From JAEUHO01 sp046350655 (GTDB lineage: Bacteria; Planctomycetota; PLA2; JAEUHO01): a stretch of 64,000 bases of DNA. Below are positions 15,713 through 32,938 of this stretch, one piece after another. The notes under the pieces are model-generated. The model had not been told where the DNA came from and searched no databases. It saw only the letters and a list, made by a program, of their open reading frames with translations. The DNA is taken from positions 310,001 through 374,000 of the forward strand of contig JAXMAB010000008.1 of the NCBI GenBank assembly GCA_046350655.1, read 5' to 3'. The first letter of the stretch is position 1. Each line of letters begins with the position of its first letter. A program made the translations under genes and the position numbers.

Positions 15713-15786
15713 GGTCGGCAGGACCGCGCCAGGGGGCCGCACTTCCGCGGGGCGTTCGGGGCACTCGATCGTTCGGACGCCACCAA

Positions 15787-15861
15787 GCTGGTGTAGCTCA
15801 GTGGTAGAGCACCTCCTTGGTAAGGAGGAGGTCGAGGGTTCAATCCCCTCCACCAGCTCCA
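15787..15861 (+). tRNA. tRNA-Thr (anticodon GGT)
   Basis: Acceptor GCTGGTG pairs with CACCAGC, then T and CCA. The anticodon stem CCTCC/GGAGG encloses TTGGTAA (anticodon GGT). The T loop is TTCAATC. It lies 74 bases after tRNA-Gly and 150 bases before tuf; Gly-Thr-tuf is a widespread bacterial arrangement. Confidence 0.95.
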
Positions 15862-16012
15862 CCGGCGGGCCGGACGACCGAGGCTGACGCGCCTCCGCAA
15901 GGGGACACGTCGGCTCCCGGGCCGCTCGGGCGGCACGCTCCCGAGACCCGCCTTTTCGGATCAGACCCAGCACCGACGATCGACCGCCGTCGGACCCGGA
16001 GACTCAGTCGCC

Positions 16013-17218
<1,206 letters not shown>

Positions 17219-17238
17219 GTCAACAACAGAGCTCGGCT

Positions 17239-17267
17239 CGACCCCGCGGACGTCCTCCGCGGGGTCG
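17239..17267 (+). terminator. Hairpin between tuf and rpmG
   Basis: CGACCCCGCGGA (17239-17250) and TCCGCGGGGTCG (17256-17267) form a perfect 12-bp stem with a 5-base loop, 20 bases after the tuf stop. No T run follows, so it may be a partial terminator or an RNA-processing signal. Confidence 0.6.
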
Positions 17268-17286
17268 GGTCGTGGCGAGGTGAGTC

Positions 17287-17454
17287 ATGGCGAAGGCCGA
17301 AGCCCGTGGCTACGTGACGCTCGAGTGCACCGTCACCGGGCTGCGCCTGTACCGCGTCCAGAAGAAGCTGAAGGGCAACCCCTACAAGCTCGAGCTCATG
17401 AAGTACAACCCGGTCCTCCGGACGCGGACCCTCCACAAGGAGGTCAAGAAGTAG
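17287..17454 (+). CDS. rpmG: 50S ribosomal protein L33
   Basis: The product has 55 residues. It matches L33 in VTLECTVTGLRLYRVQKK, NPYKLELMKYNPVLRTRTLHKEVKK and in length. It lacks the paired CxxC motifs, so it is the zinc-free type. The ATG at 17287 follows GCGAGGTGAG. Its place after tuf and before tRNA-Trp and secE is the common bacterial order. Confidence 0.93.
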   Translation: MAKAEARGYVTLECTVTGLRLYRVQKKLKGNPYKLELMKYNPVLRTRTLHKEVKK

Positions 17455-17504
17455 GCGACGGTCGCCCGCGGACCGGCTCGCTCTTCCCCTTTCCCCGAAC
17501 CCGG

Positions 17505-17581
17505 ACGGCAGTAGCTCAACTAGGCAGAGCAGCTGATTCCAAATCAGCAGGTTGGGGGTTCGATTCCCTCCTGCCGTGCCA
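17505..17581 (+). tRNA. tRNA-Trp (anticodon CCA)
   Basis: Acceptor ACGGCAG pairs with CTGCCGT, then G and an encoded CCA. The anticodon stem GCTGA/TCAGC encloses TTCCAAA (anticodon CCA). The T arm GGGGG TTCGATT CCCTC is intact. It sits between rpmG and secE, a frequent location. Confidence 0.95.
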
Positions 17582-17715
17582 CCTCACGCGGCCCCCCGGG
17601 GGGCCGTAGCCCTGCGGGGCGCGCGAGGTGGCAGCATCCGCCAGCGACGCAGGCGACCGCACCCGGCGACCTGACGAGCCACTTCCCGAGCGCGCGAACC
17701 AGGACGGACCACACG

Positions 17716-18138
17716 ATGGGCCTCGACATCTACAAGAAGGGCCAGGGCTTCTGGGCGCGGTTCTCCGCGTACCTGCTCGGCGGCCTCCTGGTCGTCTTCG
17801 GCGCGTTCGCCCTCTACGGCGCGATCAACGTCCCGAACCAGTACGTGCTGGTGGACGGCCTGCCGCTCGTCGGCGTGGTCACGGCCTACAAGGTCATCGC
17901 CGTCCTCGTGGCGCTCGGCGGCCTCCTCGGCCTCCACCTCCTGCTGAACAAGCCGGCCTCGGTCGACCTGATGATCGAGACCGAGCAGGAGATGAAGAAG
18001 GTCGCCTGGCCGACCGGCAAGGACGTGTGGAACGCGACCCTCGTCGTGGCCTTCGTGAGCGTGACGCTCGCGTTGGTCATGTGGGGCCTCGACGTCGTGC
18101 TTCGGAAGATCTTCCTCCTCGTCTTCGGGCGGAGGTGA
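17716..18138 (+). CDS. secE: Preprotein translocase subunit SecE
   Basis: The product has 140 residues, longer than the ~65-residue minimal SecE. Two membrane segments in the N-terminal part (AYLLGGLLVVFGAFALYG and AYKVIAVLVALGGLLGLHLLL) precede the conserved amphipathic helix TEQEMKKVAWPTGKDV and the essential last membrane helix (ATLVVAFVSVTLALVMWGLDVV). SecE clamps SecY in the translocon; secY is at 43989. The three-helix layout resembles E. coli and planctomycete forms. nusG starts four bases after the stop, as usual. Confidence 0.92.
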   Translation: MGLDIYKKGQGFWARFSAYLLGGLLVVFGAFALYGAINVPNQYVLVDGLPLVGVVTAYKVIAVLVALGGLLGLHLLLNKPASVDLMIETEQEMKKVAWPTGKDVWNATLVVAFVSVTLALVMWGLDVVLRKIFLLVFGRR

Positions 18139-18141
18139 CCG

Positions 18142-18693
18142 GTGGCCCGTCGCTGGTACGTCGTGAAGGTCCAGAGCGGCCGTGAGAACACGGTGCAGGC
18201 CGCGCTCGAGCGCAAGGTCGCCGTCGAAGGCAAGACCGAGCTGATCTCGCGCGTCCTCGTGCCGGTCGAGACCGTCACCGAGGTGAAGGCGGGCCGCAAG
18301 CGCACGCGGAAGAAGAAGCTCTACCCGGGCTACGTCCTCGTCGAGGTCGCCCAGGACGAGCGCGGCAAGGTCCCGTCCGAGGTCTGGGCGCTCGTCCGCA
18401 GCGTGCCCGGCGTCGGCGACTTCGTCGGCCCCTACGGCAACCCCGACCCGCTGCCGCCCGAGGAGGTCGATCGCCTCCTCGCGATCGTCGAGCGCAGCAG
18501 CGACAAGGCCCCGCAGGTGCAGATGGCCTTCAAAAAGGGCGACGCGGTCAAGATCAAGGAAGGGCCCCTCGAGTCCTTCGACGGCGTGGTGGACGAGACG
18601 ATCCCGGCTCGGGGGATCGTGCGTGTGATCGTGACCATCTTCGGTCGCTCCACGCCCGTGGAACTGGAGTACTGGCAGGTCGAGCCCGTCTAG
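18142..18693 (+). CDS. nusG: Transcription termination/antitermination factor NusG
   Basis: The product has 183 residues from a GTG. The NGN domain begins ARRWYVVKVQSGREN and includes the KKKLYPGYVLVEV strand near residue 54-66; the C-terminal KOW domain reads FKKGDAVKIKEGPLESFDGVVDE. It binds RNA polymerase and links it to Rho or ribosomes. An insertion of about 20 residues relative to short forms is not seen. It is coupled to secE and precedes rplK. Confidence 0.96.
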   Translation: MARRWYVVKVQSGRENTVQAALERKVAVEGKTELISRVLVPVETVTEVKAGRKRTRKKKLYPGYVLVEVAQDERGKVPSEVWALVRSVPGVGDFVGPYGNPDPLPPEEVDRLLAIVERSSDKAPQVQMAFKKGDAVKIKEGPLESFDGVVDETIPARGIVRVIVTIFGRSTPVELEYWQVEPV

Positions 18694-18720
18694 TCGGGCG
18701 ACCTCGGAAGGAAGCGCGTC

Positions 18721-19146
18721 ATGGCGAAGGAACTCAAGGCCAAGGTCAAGTTGCAGTGCCCGGGCGGCTCGGCCACGCCGGCTCCGCCGGTCGGCCCGGC
18801 CCTCGGTCAGCACGGCGTCAACATCGGCGAGTTCGTCAAGCGCTTCAACGACGCGACGAAGGAGATGAAGGGGACGATGATCCCCGTGATCATCTCCATC
18901 TACTCGGACCGCTCGTTCGACTTCATCACCAAGTCGCCGCCCGCGTCGGAGCTGCTCAAGCAGGCCGCCGGCATCGCCAAGGGCAGCCCGGTCCCGCACA
19001 CCGACAAGGTCGGCAAGGTGACGAAGGCCCAGGTGAAGAAGATCGCCGAGACGAAGCTCAAGGACCTCAACGCCAACGACGTCGAGGCGGCGATGCGGAT
19101 CGTGATGGGTACCGCGCGTTCGATGGGAGTCGAAGTCAAGGACTAG
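18721..19146 (+). CDS. rplK: 50S ribosomal protein L11
   Basis: The product has 141 residues, the usual length. VKLQCPGGSATPAPPVGPALGQHGVNI at the N-terminus (residues ~9-35, with the Pro-rich linker) and the RNA-binding C-terminal domain ending IVMGTARSMGVEVKD are typical. L11 forms the GTPase-associated stalk base with 23S rRNA. Normally rplA follows within a few bases; here 1.25 kb of repeats separate them. Confidence 0.97.
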   Translation: MAKELKAKVKLQCPGGSATPAPPVGPALGQHGVNIGEFVKRFNDATKEMKGTMIPVIISIYSDRSFDFITKSPPASELLKQAAGIAKGSPVPHTDKVGKVTKAQVKKIAETKLKDLNANDVEAAMRIVMGTARSMGVEVKD

Positions 19147-19155
19147 GGGAGCCGC

Positions 19156-19975
19156 TCACGCGCGGATTCTCCTTTGCGCGGCTTGCTCTGCGGGCGCCCG
19201 AAAGGGTGCCCGCAGTCATTTCGGGGCTCGCGGGTGCGGTTGCGGGGGTAGGCGGGGTGACCCACGGCGCGCCCGCAGCGCCGCGCTGCACGCGGCTGCT
19301 TCGAGTGCACACCATGCGCGACGAGCGGGGATCCGAGGGGCGCGCGCGTCACGCGCGGATTCTCCTTTGCGCGGCTTGCTCGGCGGGCGCCCGAAAGGGT
19401 GCCCGCAGTCATTTCGGGGCTCGCGGGTGCGGTTGCGGGGGTAGGCGGGGTGACCCACGGCGCGCCCGCAGCGCCGCGCTGCACGCGGCTGCTTCGAGTG
19501 CACACCATGCGCGACGGGCGGGGATCCAAGGGGCGCGCTCGCCACGCGCGGAGTTGCCTTTGCGCGGCTTGTTCTGCGGGCGCCCGAATGGGTGCCCGCA
19601 GTCATTTCGGGGCTCGCGGGTGCGGTTGCGGGGGTCGGCGGGGGTGACCCACGGCGCGCCCGCAGCGCCGCGCTGCACGCGGCTGCTTCGAGTGGACACC
19701 ATGCGCGACGAGCGGGGATCCAAGGGGCGCGCGCGTCACGCGCGGATTCTCCTTTGCGCGGCTTGCTCTGCGGGCGCCCGAAAGGGTGCCCGCAGTCATT
19801 TCGGGGCTCGCGGGCGCGGAGGCGGGGTTCGGCGGGGGTGACCCACGGCGCGCCCGCAGCGCCGCGCTGCACGCGGCTGCTTCGAGTGGACACCATGCGC
19901 GACGAGCGGGGATCCCAGGGGCGCGCGCGTCACGCGCGGATTCTCCTTTGCGCGGCTTGCTCTGCGGGCGCCCGA
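19156..19975. repeat. Tandem array of four 193/194-bp units plus a partial fifth, between rplK and rplA
   Basis: Starting TCACGCGCGGATTCTCC, units begin at 19156, 19349, ~19542, ~19736 and ~19930; the spacings are 193, 193, 194 and 194. Each holds a hairpin GCGGGCGCCC-GAAA-GGGTGCCCGC (at 19190, 19383, 19576 and 19770; the third loop is GAAT), then GACCCACGGCGCGCCCGCAG and CACCATGCGCGACG. The fifth copy diverges just after GCGGGCGCCCGA. No gene is present in 19147-20399; ORFs here are translations of the repeat. Confidence 0.9.
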
Positions 19976-20076
19976 GGGGGGGCCCGGCGACGTTGTGGGG
20001 TTCGAGGGTGCGGGAGCGGGGGGGCGATCGCCGGCGTGCCCGTGGGGGGGCGAGGGGGGATTGGTCGGAGGCTCGG

Positions 20077-20126
20077 GACCGCGAGGCCCGGTCGGCGCCG
20101 GGGGGGGCGGGACGGGCCTCGCGGTC
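20077..20126. repeat. Intergenic palindrome (GACCGCGAGGCCCG family), full copy
   Basis: GACCGCGAGGCCCG (20077-20090) and CGGGCCTCGCGGTC (20113-20126) are perfect 14-bp inverted arms around a G-rich loop. It lies after the 193-bp array. Other copies are listed separately. Confidence 0.7.
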
Positions 20127-20226
20127 GGGAGCGCCCGACCGATGGGGCGACCGGGGGGCGCGGGTCCACGGCCGGGGGCGTCGGGGGGCGGTCGGCCACC
20201 GGGCCGCACGCTCCCGTGAAAAACCT

Positions 20227-20254
20227 TTCCGTTCCTCGGGCCTTCCCTACCTTA
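20227..20254 (+). promoter_or_regulatory. Possible promoter for rplA
   Basis: TTTCCG (20227-20232) and TACCTT (20249-20254) with a 16-base spacer lie in the one AT-rich patch before rplA. The -35 match is poor. A local promoter would make sense because the repeat array separates rplA from rplK. Confidence 0.3.
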
Positions 20255-20399
20255 CTCCGCTCCCCGGGCGATCCGCCCGAGGAACCCAGAAACGTCCCCG
20301 TCGCGCGCCGAAACGCCGATGGGGATCCCCCCAAGGGGGGCGCTCGCGACACCGCGCTCGGGCCCGCGCCCGGGTGGGGGAGAGCGGAAGGAGACGCGG

Positions 20400-21086
20400 A
20401 TGAAGCGACATGGCAAGCGGTTCCTCGCCGGGCTGAAGACCTTCAGCCGCGAGAAGCGCTACGGGGTGGACGAGGCCCTCACGGTCCTCGCGTCCTTCCC
20501 CAAGGCGAAGTTCGACGAGACCGTCGAGCTGGCGATCCGCCTCGGCGTCGATCCCGGCAAGACGGACCAGTCGATCCGCGGGAGCGTCTCGCTGCCCAAG
20601 GGCATCGGCAAGGCGCGCTCGGTGATCGTGTTCGCCGAGGGCGACCTCGCGGCGCAGTGCACCGCGGCGGGCGCCATGGCCGTCGGCGGCGCCGACCTCG
20701 CGAAGAAGGTCGAAGAGGGCTGGACCGACTTCGACGTCGCGATCGCGCACCCGTCGATGATGCGGTTCGTCGGCAAGCTCGGTAAGGTGCTCGGCCCCCT
20801 CGGCAAGATGCCGAGCCCGAAGTCCGGCACCGTGACCGACCAGGTCGTCGCGGCGGTCCGCGAGTTCCGCGCCGGCAAGATCGAGTTCCGCAGCGACCCG
20901 GCCGGCAACGTCCAGGTCGGGCTCGGCAAGCGGTCGTTCGCCGCCGCCGACCTGAAGGCCAACGTCGAGGCCTTCGTCGAGCACATCCGCAGCCTGCGGC
21001 CGGCGTCCGTCAAGGGCACCTACATCCGCAAGGTGACGCTGTCTTCCACGATGAGCCCCGGGGTCATCCTGGACATCCAGGGCTAG
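20400..21086 (+). CDS. rplA: 50S ribosomal protein L1
   Basis: The product has 228 residues, normal length. MKRHGKRFLAGLKTF is followed by the two-domain L1 core; FDETVELAIRLGVDPGKTDQSIRG and KLGKVLGPLGKMPSPKSGTVT are signature stretches. L1 binds the mobile stalk of 23S rRNA and in many bacteria represses its own operon. ATG 20400 follows GGAAGGAG. rplJ starts 10 bases after its stop. Confidence 0.97.
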   Translation: MKRHGKRFLAGLKTFSREKRYGVDEALTVLASFPKAKFDETVELAIRLGVDPGKTDQSIRGSVSLPKGIGKARSVIVFAEGDLAAQCTAAGAMAVGGADLAKKVEEGWTDFDVAIAHPSMMRFVGKLGKVLGPLGKMPSPKSGTVTDQVVAAVREFRAGKIEFRSDPAGNVQVGLGKRSFAAADLKANVEAFVEHIRSLRPASVKGTYIRKVTLSSTMSPGVILDIQG

Positions 21087-21096
21087 GAGCCGCGCC

Positions 21097-21642
21097 GTGG
21101 CCAAGATCCTCAAGAAGATGCTGGCGTCGCAGGTCCTGGACGCCATGAAGGGCACCAACGGTGCCGTGTTCGTCAACGTCGCGCCGATGTCGGTCGAGCT
21201 GTCGAGCCGCTTCCGCGGCTTCCTGCGGCAGAAGGCCGGCGGCGCGCGCCTGCGCGTCGTGCAGAACCGTTCGGCCCGTCACGCGCTGACCTCGGTGGGC
21301 TACCCCGCCAAGATCGCCGAGATGATGAAGGGCCCGACCGCCGTGATCTTCGGCGGCGACGGTCCCACGAGCATCGCGAAGTCGCTGGCGGAGTGGGTCC
21401 GCCAGGACAAGAAGCTGGTCGTGAAGGGCGCGGTCGCCGAGGGCGAGATCTACGACGGCAAGGCCGTCACCGCCGTCCTCGCGAAGATGCCCGACAAGAA
21501 CACGCTGCGCGCGATGCTGCTCGGCGCGATCTCCGGTCCGGCCCGCGGCCTCGCCGTGGTCCTCGGCGCCGCCGGCGCCGGCGTGGCCCGCGCGACGCAG
21601 GCCCGCATCGACAAGCAGGGGTTCGCGGCCGACGCCTCGTAA
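21097..21642 (+). CDS. rplJ: 50S ribosomal protein L10
   Basis: The product has 181 residues from a GTG directly after rplA. The N-terminal rRNA-binding domain (FVNVAPMSVELSSRFRGFLRQKAG, RVVQNRSARHAL) and the C-terminal helix that carries L7/L12 dimers (SGPARGLAVVLGAAGAGVARATQARI) are present. The stalk base protein is slightly longer than the E. coli one. Confidence 0.94.
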   Translation: MAKILKKMLASQVLDAMKGTNGAVFVNVAPMSVELSSRFRGFLRQKAGGARLRVVQNRSARHALTSVGYPAKIAEMMKGPTAVIFGGDGPTSIAKSLAEWVRQDKKLVVKGAVAEGEIYDGKAVTAVLAKMPDKNTLRAMLLGAISGPARGLAVVLGAAGAGVARATQARIDKQGFAADAS

Positions 21643-21711
21643 CCCCGTCCCCGTCCCGCAGACATTCTCCGTTTCCCAGGTTTCCCAGGTTTCCGTCCAG
21701 GAGCGTTTCCC

Positions 21712-22113
21712 ATGTCCGACGTCACCCTCACCCCCGAGCTCGAGTCGATCTTCAAGTCGCTCGACGGTCTCACGCTGGGCCAGGCGGCGCAGCTCGTGAA
21801 GGCCCTCGAGAACCGTTGGGGCGTCTCCGCCGCCGCGCCCGCCGCGGTCGCGGTCGCGGCCCCGGCCGGCGGCGGCGCTGCTGCCGCTCCCGCCGAGGAG
21901 AAGTCGACCTTCGACGTGATCCTCAAGAGCGCGGGGCAGCAGAAGATCAACGTGATCAAGGTGGTCCGCGCGATCACCGGCCTCGGCCTCAAGGAGTCGA
22001 AGGACCTCGTCGACGGCGCCCCGAAGCCGGTCAAGACCGGCATCTCGAAGGACGACGCCGAGAAGGCCAAGAAGGAGCTCACCGAGGCCGGCGCCGAGGT
22101 CGAGATCAAGTAA
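21712..22113 (+). CDS. rplL: 50S ribosomal protein L7/L12
   Basis: The product has 133 residues. A short N-terminal dimerisation helix (LTLGQAAQLVKALENRWGV), an Ala/Pro-rich hinge (residues ~38-62), and the globular C-terminal domain (KSTFDVILKSAGQQKINVIKVVRAITGLGLKESKDLVDG) are all clear. It recruits translational GTPases. A hairpin lies eight bases after the stop. Confidence 0.97.
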   Translation: MSDVTLTPELESIFKSLDGLTLGQAAQLVKALENRWGVSAAAPAAVAVAAPAGGGAAAAPAEEKSTFDVILKSAGQQKINVIKVVRAITGLGLKESKDLVDGAPKPVKTGISKDDAEKAKKELTEAGAEVEIK

Positions 22114-22120
22114 GCGCCGC

Positions 22121-22142
22121 GTCGGGCCGTTCGCGGCCCGAC
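22121..22142 (+). terminator. Hairpin with TTCG tetraloop after rplL
   Basis: GTCGGGCCG (22121-22129), TTCG, CGGCCCGAC (22134-22142) is a perfect 9-bp stem closed by a stable UUCG loop, seven bases after rplL. It is likely a partial terminator or attenuator that lowers transcription into rpoB; no T run follows. Confidence 0.65.
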
Positions 22143-22891
22143 CCGACGCCCGCCCCGTGGCACCGCCGCCGACCTGGCCGGTGGGGCCGCAGGGCTCGCG
22201 TTCCTGGACGTCACGCCACGCCGGGGGGGGATCTCCCTCCCGGCGGGGCGTGTTCAGGGTCCGGTGTTCGCCACCCCGAGGACGTCCCGCGGCGTCCTCC
22301 CCCGGTCGGGTGATCCCGGCTGACGGCTCGCTCCGCTGCGTCGCTCCGCTTCGCGGTCCCCCGATCGCGTCGTCGGACGTTCGGCGCTGGCGCCAGGGCT
22401 CCCCGGTACGACCCCCGGGCCCCGGGTGCGCCCGGTCGGCACCCCCGGTCCGACGTGCGCCGATCGGCGGCGGGTGATCGACCGGCCACCGGGGAGGCGT
22501 GCAGGATCCGTTGTCGCGGCCCGGCGGGAGGGCTGGAGGCGGCCGGGCCTCGCGGTCCCCCGGATCGCCGCTCCCGACCCGCCCCCGCGATCCCGCGGAC
22601 GCGCGACGCGGCACCCCGTTCGCCGGTGGACAGACCTCCGCGATGTCGTACGCTGCGCGGCTCGGGAGGAGTTTCCTCCCGAAAGTCTGGGATCCACGGA
22701 CTCCGTTCGCGACGACCTTTGGCCGGGGTCGTCCGCAGCCCGGGACGTGGATCGTGCGGCCCGTCGATCGTCTTCGATCCGTCCGCTCGCGTCCTTCGGG
22801 GCCGGGTCGGTACGTCCGCGGCGCCGCGCCCTCCTGACGGAGGACGTCGTCCCGCGACGTCCCGCGCCGGCGCCCTCGCCAGGAGGTGGTG
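22143..22891. other. Long rplL-rpoB spacer without a gene
   Basis: About 750 bases with no credible gene on either strand; the ORFs here are shadows. It contains a half-copy of the intergenic palindrome (CCGGGCCTCGCGGTCCCC, 22543-22560) and a promoter-like pair at 22627-22654. Confidence 0.55.
22627..22654 (+). promoter_or_regulatory. Candidate promoter for rpoB-rpoC
   Basis: TGGACA (22627-22632) and TACGCT (22649-22654) with a 16-base spacer, about 240 bases before the rpoB start. This would leave a leader of about 230 bases. Confidence 0.45.
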
Positions 22892-26656
<3,765 letters not shown>

Positions 26657-26680
26657 GCCCCGCGGCGCAAGGAGACACCC

Positions 26681-30856
<4,176 letters not shown>

Positions 30857-30987
30857 CCTTTCCCGTTCCCACCCGTGCCCCCGGCGTCCGTCGCCGGGGG
30901 CGCCCCTCGCCCGGGGTGCGACCGAACCTTCCTCCCCGGGCCGTTCGCGCCTACCATCGCCCCCTTTCCCCTCGGAAACTCCGTTCC

Positions 30988-31359
30988 ATGCCGACGATCA
31001 ACCAGCTGGTCCGCAAGGGCCGCCGGAAGATGCGCGCCCGGTCGAAGAGCCCGGTGCTCGAGTCCTGCCCCCAGAAGCGTGGGGTGTGCCTCGTCGTGAA
31101 GACGACGACGCCCAAGAAGCCGAACTCGGCCCTCCGGAAGATCGCCCGTGTCCGCCTCTCGAACGGCCGTGAGATCACGGCCTACATCCCGGGCGAAGGC
31201 CACAACCTGCAGGAGCACAGCATCGTGCTGATCCGCGGCGGTCGTGTGCGCGACCTCCCGGGCGTGCGCTATCACATCATCCGCGGCACGATGGACTCGG
31301 CCGGCGTCGACGGCCGGAAGCAGCAGCGGTCCAAGTACGGCGTGAAGAAGGGTAAGTAA
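30988..31359 (+). CDS. rpsL: 30S ribosomal protein S12
   Basis: The product has 123 residues. PTINQLVRKGR at the start, TTTPKKPNSALRKIARVRLSNG (the streptomycin-sensitive PKKPNSA loop) and GRVRDLPGVRYHIIRG are standard. The Lys of the KKPNSA loop indicates no resistance substitution there. The ATG at 30988 is close to rpsG (two bases after its stop). The 130-base rpoC-rpsL gap holds a Pro-encoding GC-rich stretch and no clear terminator. Confidence 0.97.
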   Translation: MPTINQLVRKGRRKMRARSKSPVLESCPQKRGVCLVVKTTTPKKPNSALRKIARVRLSNGREITAYIPGEGHNLQEHSIVLIRGGRVRDLPGVRYHIIRGTMDSAGVDGRKQQRSKYGVKKGK

Positions 31360-31361
31360 CG

Positions 31362-31841
31362 ATGGCCGGCAAGTATTTCGAGTCGTTCGAGGATCACGCG
31401 CGTCCCGACCCGCGGTACCCGACGAGCGCCAACGTGGGCAAGCTCGTCAACTGCATCATGAAGTCGGGCAAGCGCTCCCTCGCGCAGAAGATCGTCTACT
31501 CGGCCTTCGACCTCATCAAGGCGAAGGTCGCCGACAAGGACCCGGCCGAGGTCTTCGAGGCGGCGATCGAGAACGTGAAGCCCGTCGTCGAGGTGCGCAG
31601 CAAGCGCGTCGGCGGCGCCAACTACCAGGTCCCGGTCGAGGTGAGCCGCAAGCGTCAGCGTGCGCTCGCCTTCCGCTGGATCCTCGAGTCCGCGCGCGAG
31701 AAGAAGGGCAAGCCCCTGCACCGCTCGCTGGCCGAGGAGCTCCTGGCCGCCTTCAACCGCGAGGGCGGTGCGATGGCGAAGCGCGATAACACGCACAAGA
31801 TGGCGGAGGCGAACAAGGCCTTCGCTCACTTCGCCTGGTAA
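31362..31841 (+). CDS. rpsG: 30S ribosomal protein S7
   Basis: The product has 159 residues, near the usual 156. It shows RPDPRYPTSANVGKLVNCIMKSGKR, the central ENVKPVVEVRSKRVGGANYQVPVEV strand pair and HKMAEANKAFAHFAW at the end. S7 nucleates the 30S head and contacts the E-site tRNA. It starts two bases after rpsL. fusA should follow closely, but a 1.1-kb repeat-rich gap intervenes. Confidence 0.97.
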   Translation: MAGKYFESFEDHARPDPRYPTSANVGKLVNCIMKSGKRSLAQKIVYSAFDLIKAKVADKDPAEVFEAAIENVKPVVEVRSKRVGGANYQVPVEVSRKRQRALAFRWILESAREKKGKPLHRSLAEELLAAFNREGGAMAKRDNTHKMAEANKAFAHFAW

Positions 31842-31906
31842 TCGCAGCGGAGAACGACCCGCGCCGGATCGGTGCGTGTTCGATTCTCCCTTGCGCGGCT
31901 TGTCCT

Positions 31907-31930
31907 GCGGGCGCCCGAAAGGGTGCCCGC
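31907..31930. terminator. GAAA-loop hairpin after rpsG
   Basis: GCGGGCGCCC-GAAA-GGGTGCCCGC (31907-31930) lies 65 bases after the rpsG stop, within a 50-bp block nearly identical to the start of each 193-bp unit downstream of rplK (GATTCTCC, TTGCGCGGCTTG, then the hairpin). Confidence 0.65.
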
Positions 31931-31973
31931 AGTTCGTTTAGGGCCCCCGAGTACGGCTGCGGGCTGTCGCGGG

Positions 31974-32240
31974 CCCGACCCACGGCGCGCCCGCAGCGCC
32001 GCGCCGGAGGCAACCGCCGCGGCCCACGCCCGGAAGCGGCACGCGTTCGGCCGATGAGCGGCGGGGTCGTCGTGGACTCGCGTCCCGCGCCGTCGGTCCG
32101 CGAGGCCCGACCCACGGCGCGCCCGCAGCGCCGCGCCGGAGGCAACCGCCGCGGCCCACGCCCGGAAGCAGCACGCGTTCGGCGCGCGATCAACGGCATC
32201 GTCGTGGATTCGCATCCCGCGGCGTCGGTACGCGAGGCCC
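31974..32240. repeat. Two tandem copies of a 132-bp unit between rpsG and fusA
   Basis: CCCGACCCACGGCGCGCCCG begins at 31974 and 32106, and most of the following bases match up to GTCGGTCCGCGAGG / GTCGGTACGCGAGG. The core CCCACGGCGCGCCCGCAGCGCCGCGC is also in the rplK-rplA array. Both copies end in the GCGAGGCCCG motif. Confidence 0.75.
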
Positions 32241-32523
32241 GGTCGCGGAGGGGGCGCCGCGCGCGCGGACATCGATGAGACCGGCGGGCGGCCGCGAGGG
32301 CCGCGCCCTACGGGCCAACGCATCGGACGATCGGCCCCGTGGCTCGGGGGCCGGTGTCCCGGTCGATTCGTCCGCCGAGGGCGAACATCGCGCAGACGTG
32401 TCGCAGATGAACGGAATCGCGGTTCTGCCGTAGGGGCTCGCCTTGCGCCCGCCCGCGCGAGACCGTGCCTGGACGCATCGCGGGCTCGGGCACCCGTCCC
32501 TCTCGCGATCGACGATCGGGGTA

Positions 32524-32553
32524 CGCGAGGCCCGGCGGCCGGCGGGCCTCGCG
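32524..32553. repeat. Intergenic palindrome (GCGAGGCCCG family)
   Basis: CGCGAGGCCCG (32524-32534) and CGGGCCTCGCG (32543-32553) are perfect 11-bp arms with an 8-base loop. Confidence 0.7.
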
Positions 32554-32926
32554 GTCCGAGACGTGGATCTACCCCGAGGCGCACGCGGCTGCGACGGGAC
32601 GCAGCGAGGGTGACGACTGGAGGGGCGCGAACGGTCGCGTGGGCCTTCGCGAGAACGCGAGGGGGGCGTCCCTGGTGGCCCGGCCGCGATTCGTCGTGGC
32701 TCGCGGGAGGGACCGCGACGACTGCGTATCAAGCGGAGACGATACGCTGAGGAGCGGCCCGACGACGACGAGTCCGCGAGGAGGAGGAGGGTGGCCCCCT
32801 CGGCTCGGTGTCTGGGCCATCCCGACCCCCGAGCCCGACGAGCGCGGCCGCACGCGCAGGATCAGATCACACCTCTTCTCTGGTCTGGCGGGTTCGCGAG
32901 GAGATCGCGCGGAGGAACGGGGGGCG

Positions 32927-32932
32927 TAGGAT
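32927..32932 (+). promoter_or_regulatory. Possible -10 box TAGGAT at fusA
   Basis: TAGGAT lies six bases before ATG 32939, as in the leaderless-type arrangement of the small membrane genes. The intervening GGGGGG might instead be a very close ribosome-binding site; no good -35 box is seen. Confidence 0.3.
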
Positions 32933-32938
32933 GGGGGG

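Larger units (their letters stand above)
32241..32938. other. Gene-free rpsG-fusA spacer
   Basis: About 700 bases of GC-rich sequence with no credible gene on either strand. It contains a perfect intergenic palindrome at 32524-32553 and, just before fusA, a TAGGAT box. Confidence 0.5.

Noticed and set aside
19143..19896. Series of similar proteins such as SGARRASRAKE repeated on the minus strand
   Set aside because: They are translations of the 193-bp repeat; frames change between units and no ribosome-binding site is present.
19156..19975. CRISPR array
   Set aside because: Units are 193/194 bp and contiguous with no unique spacers of 30-40 bp, and no cas genes are near.
30857..30987. A promoter for rpsL at TACCAT (30952-30957)
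   Set aside because: The nearest -35-like hexamer is poor and the spacing is 18; not strong enough to list next to the four better ones.
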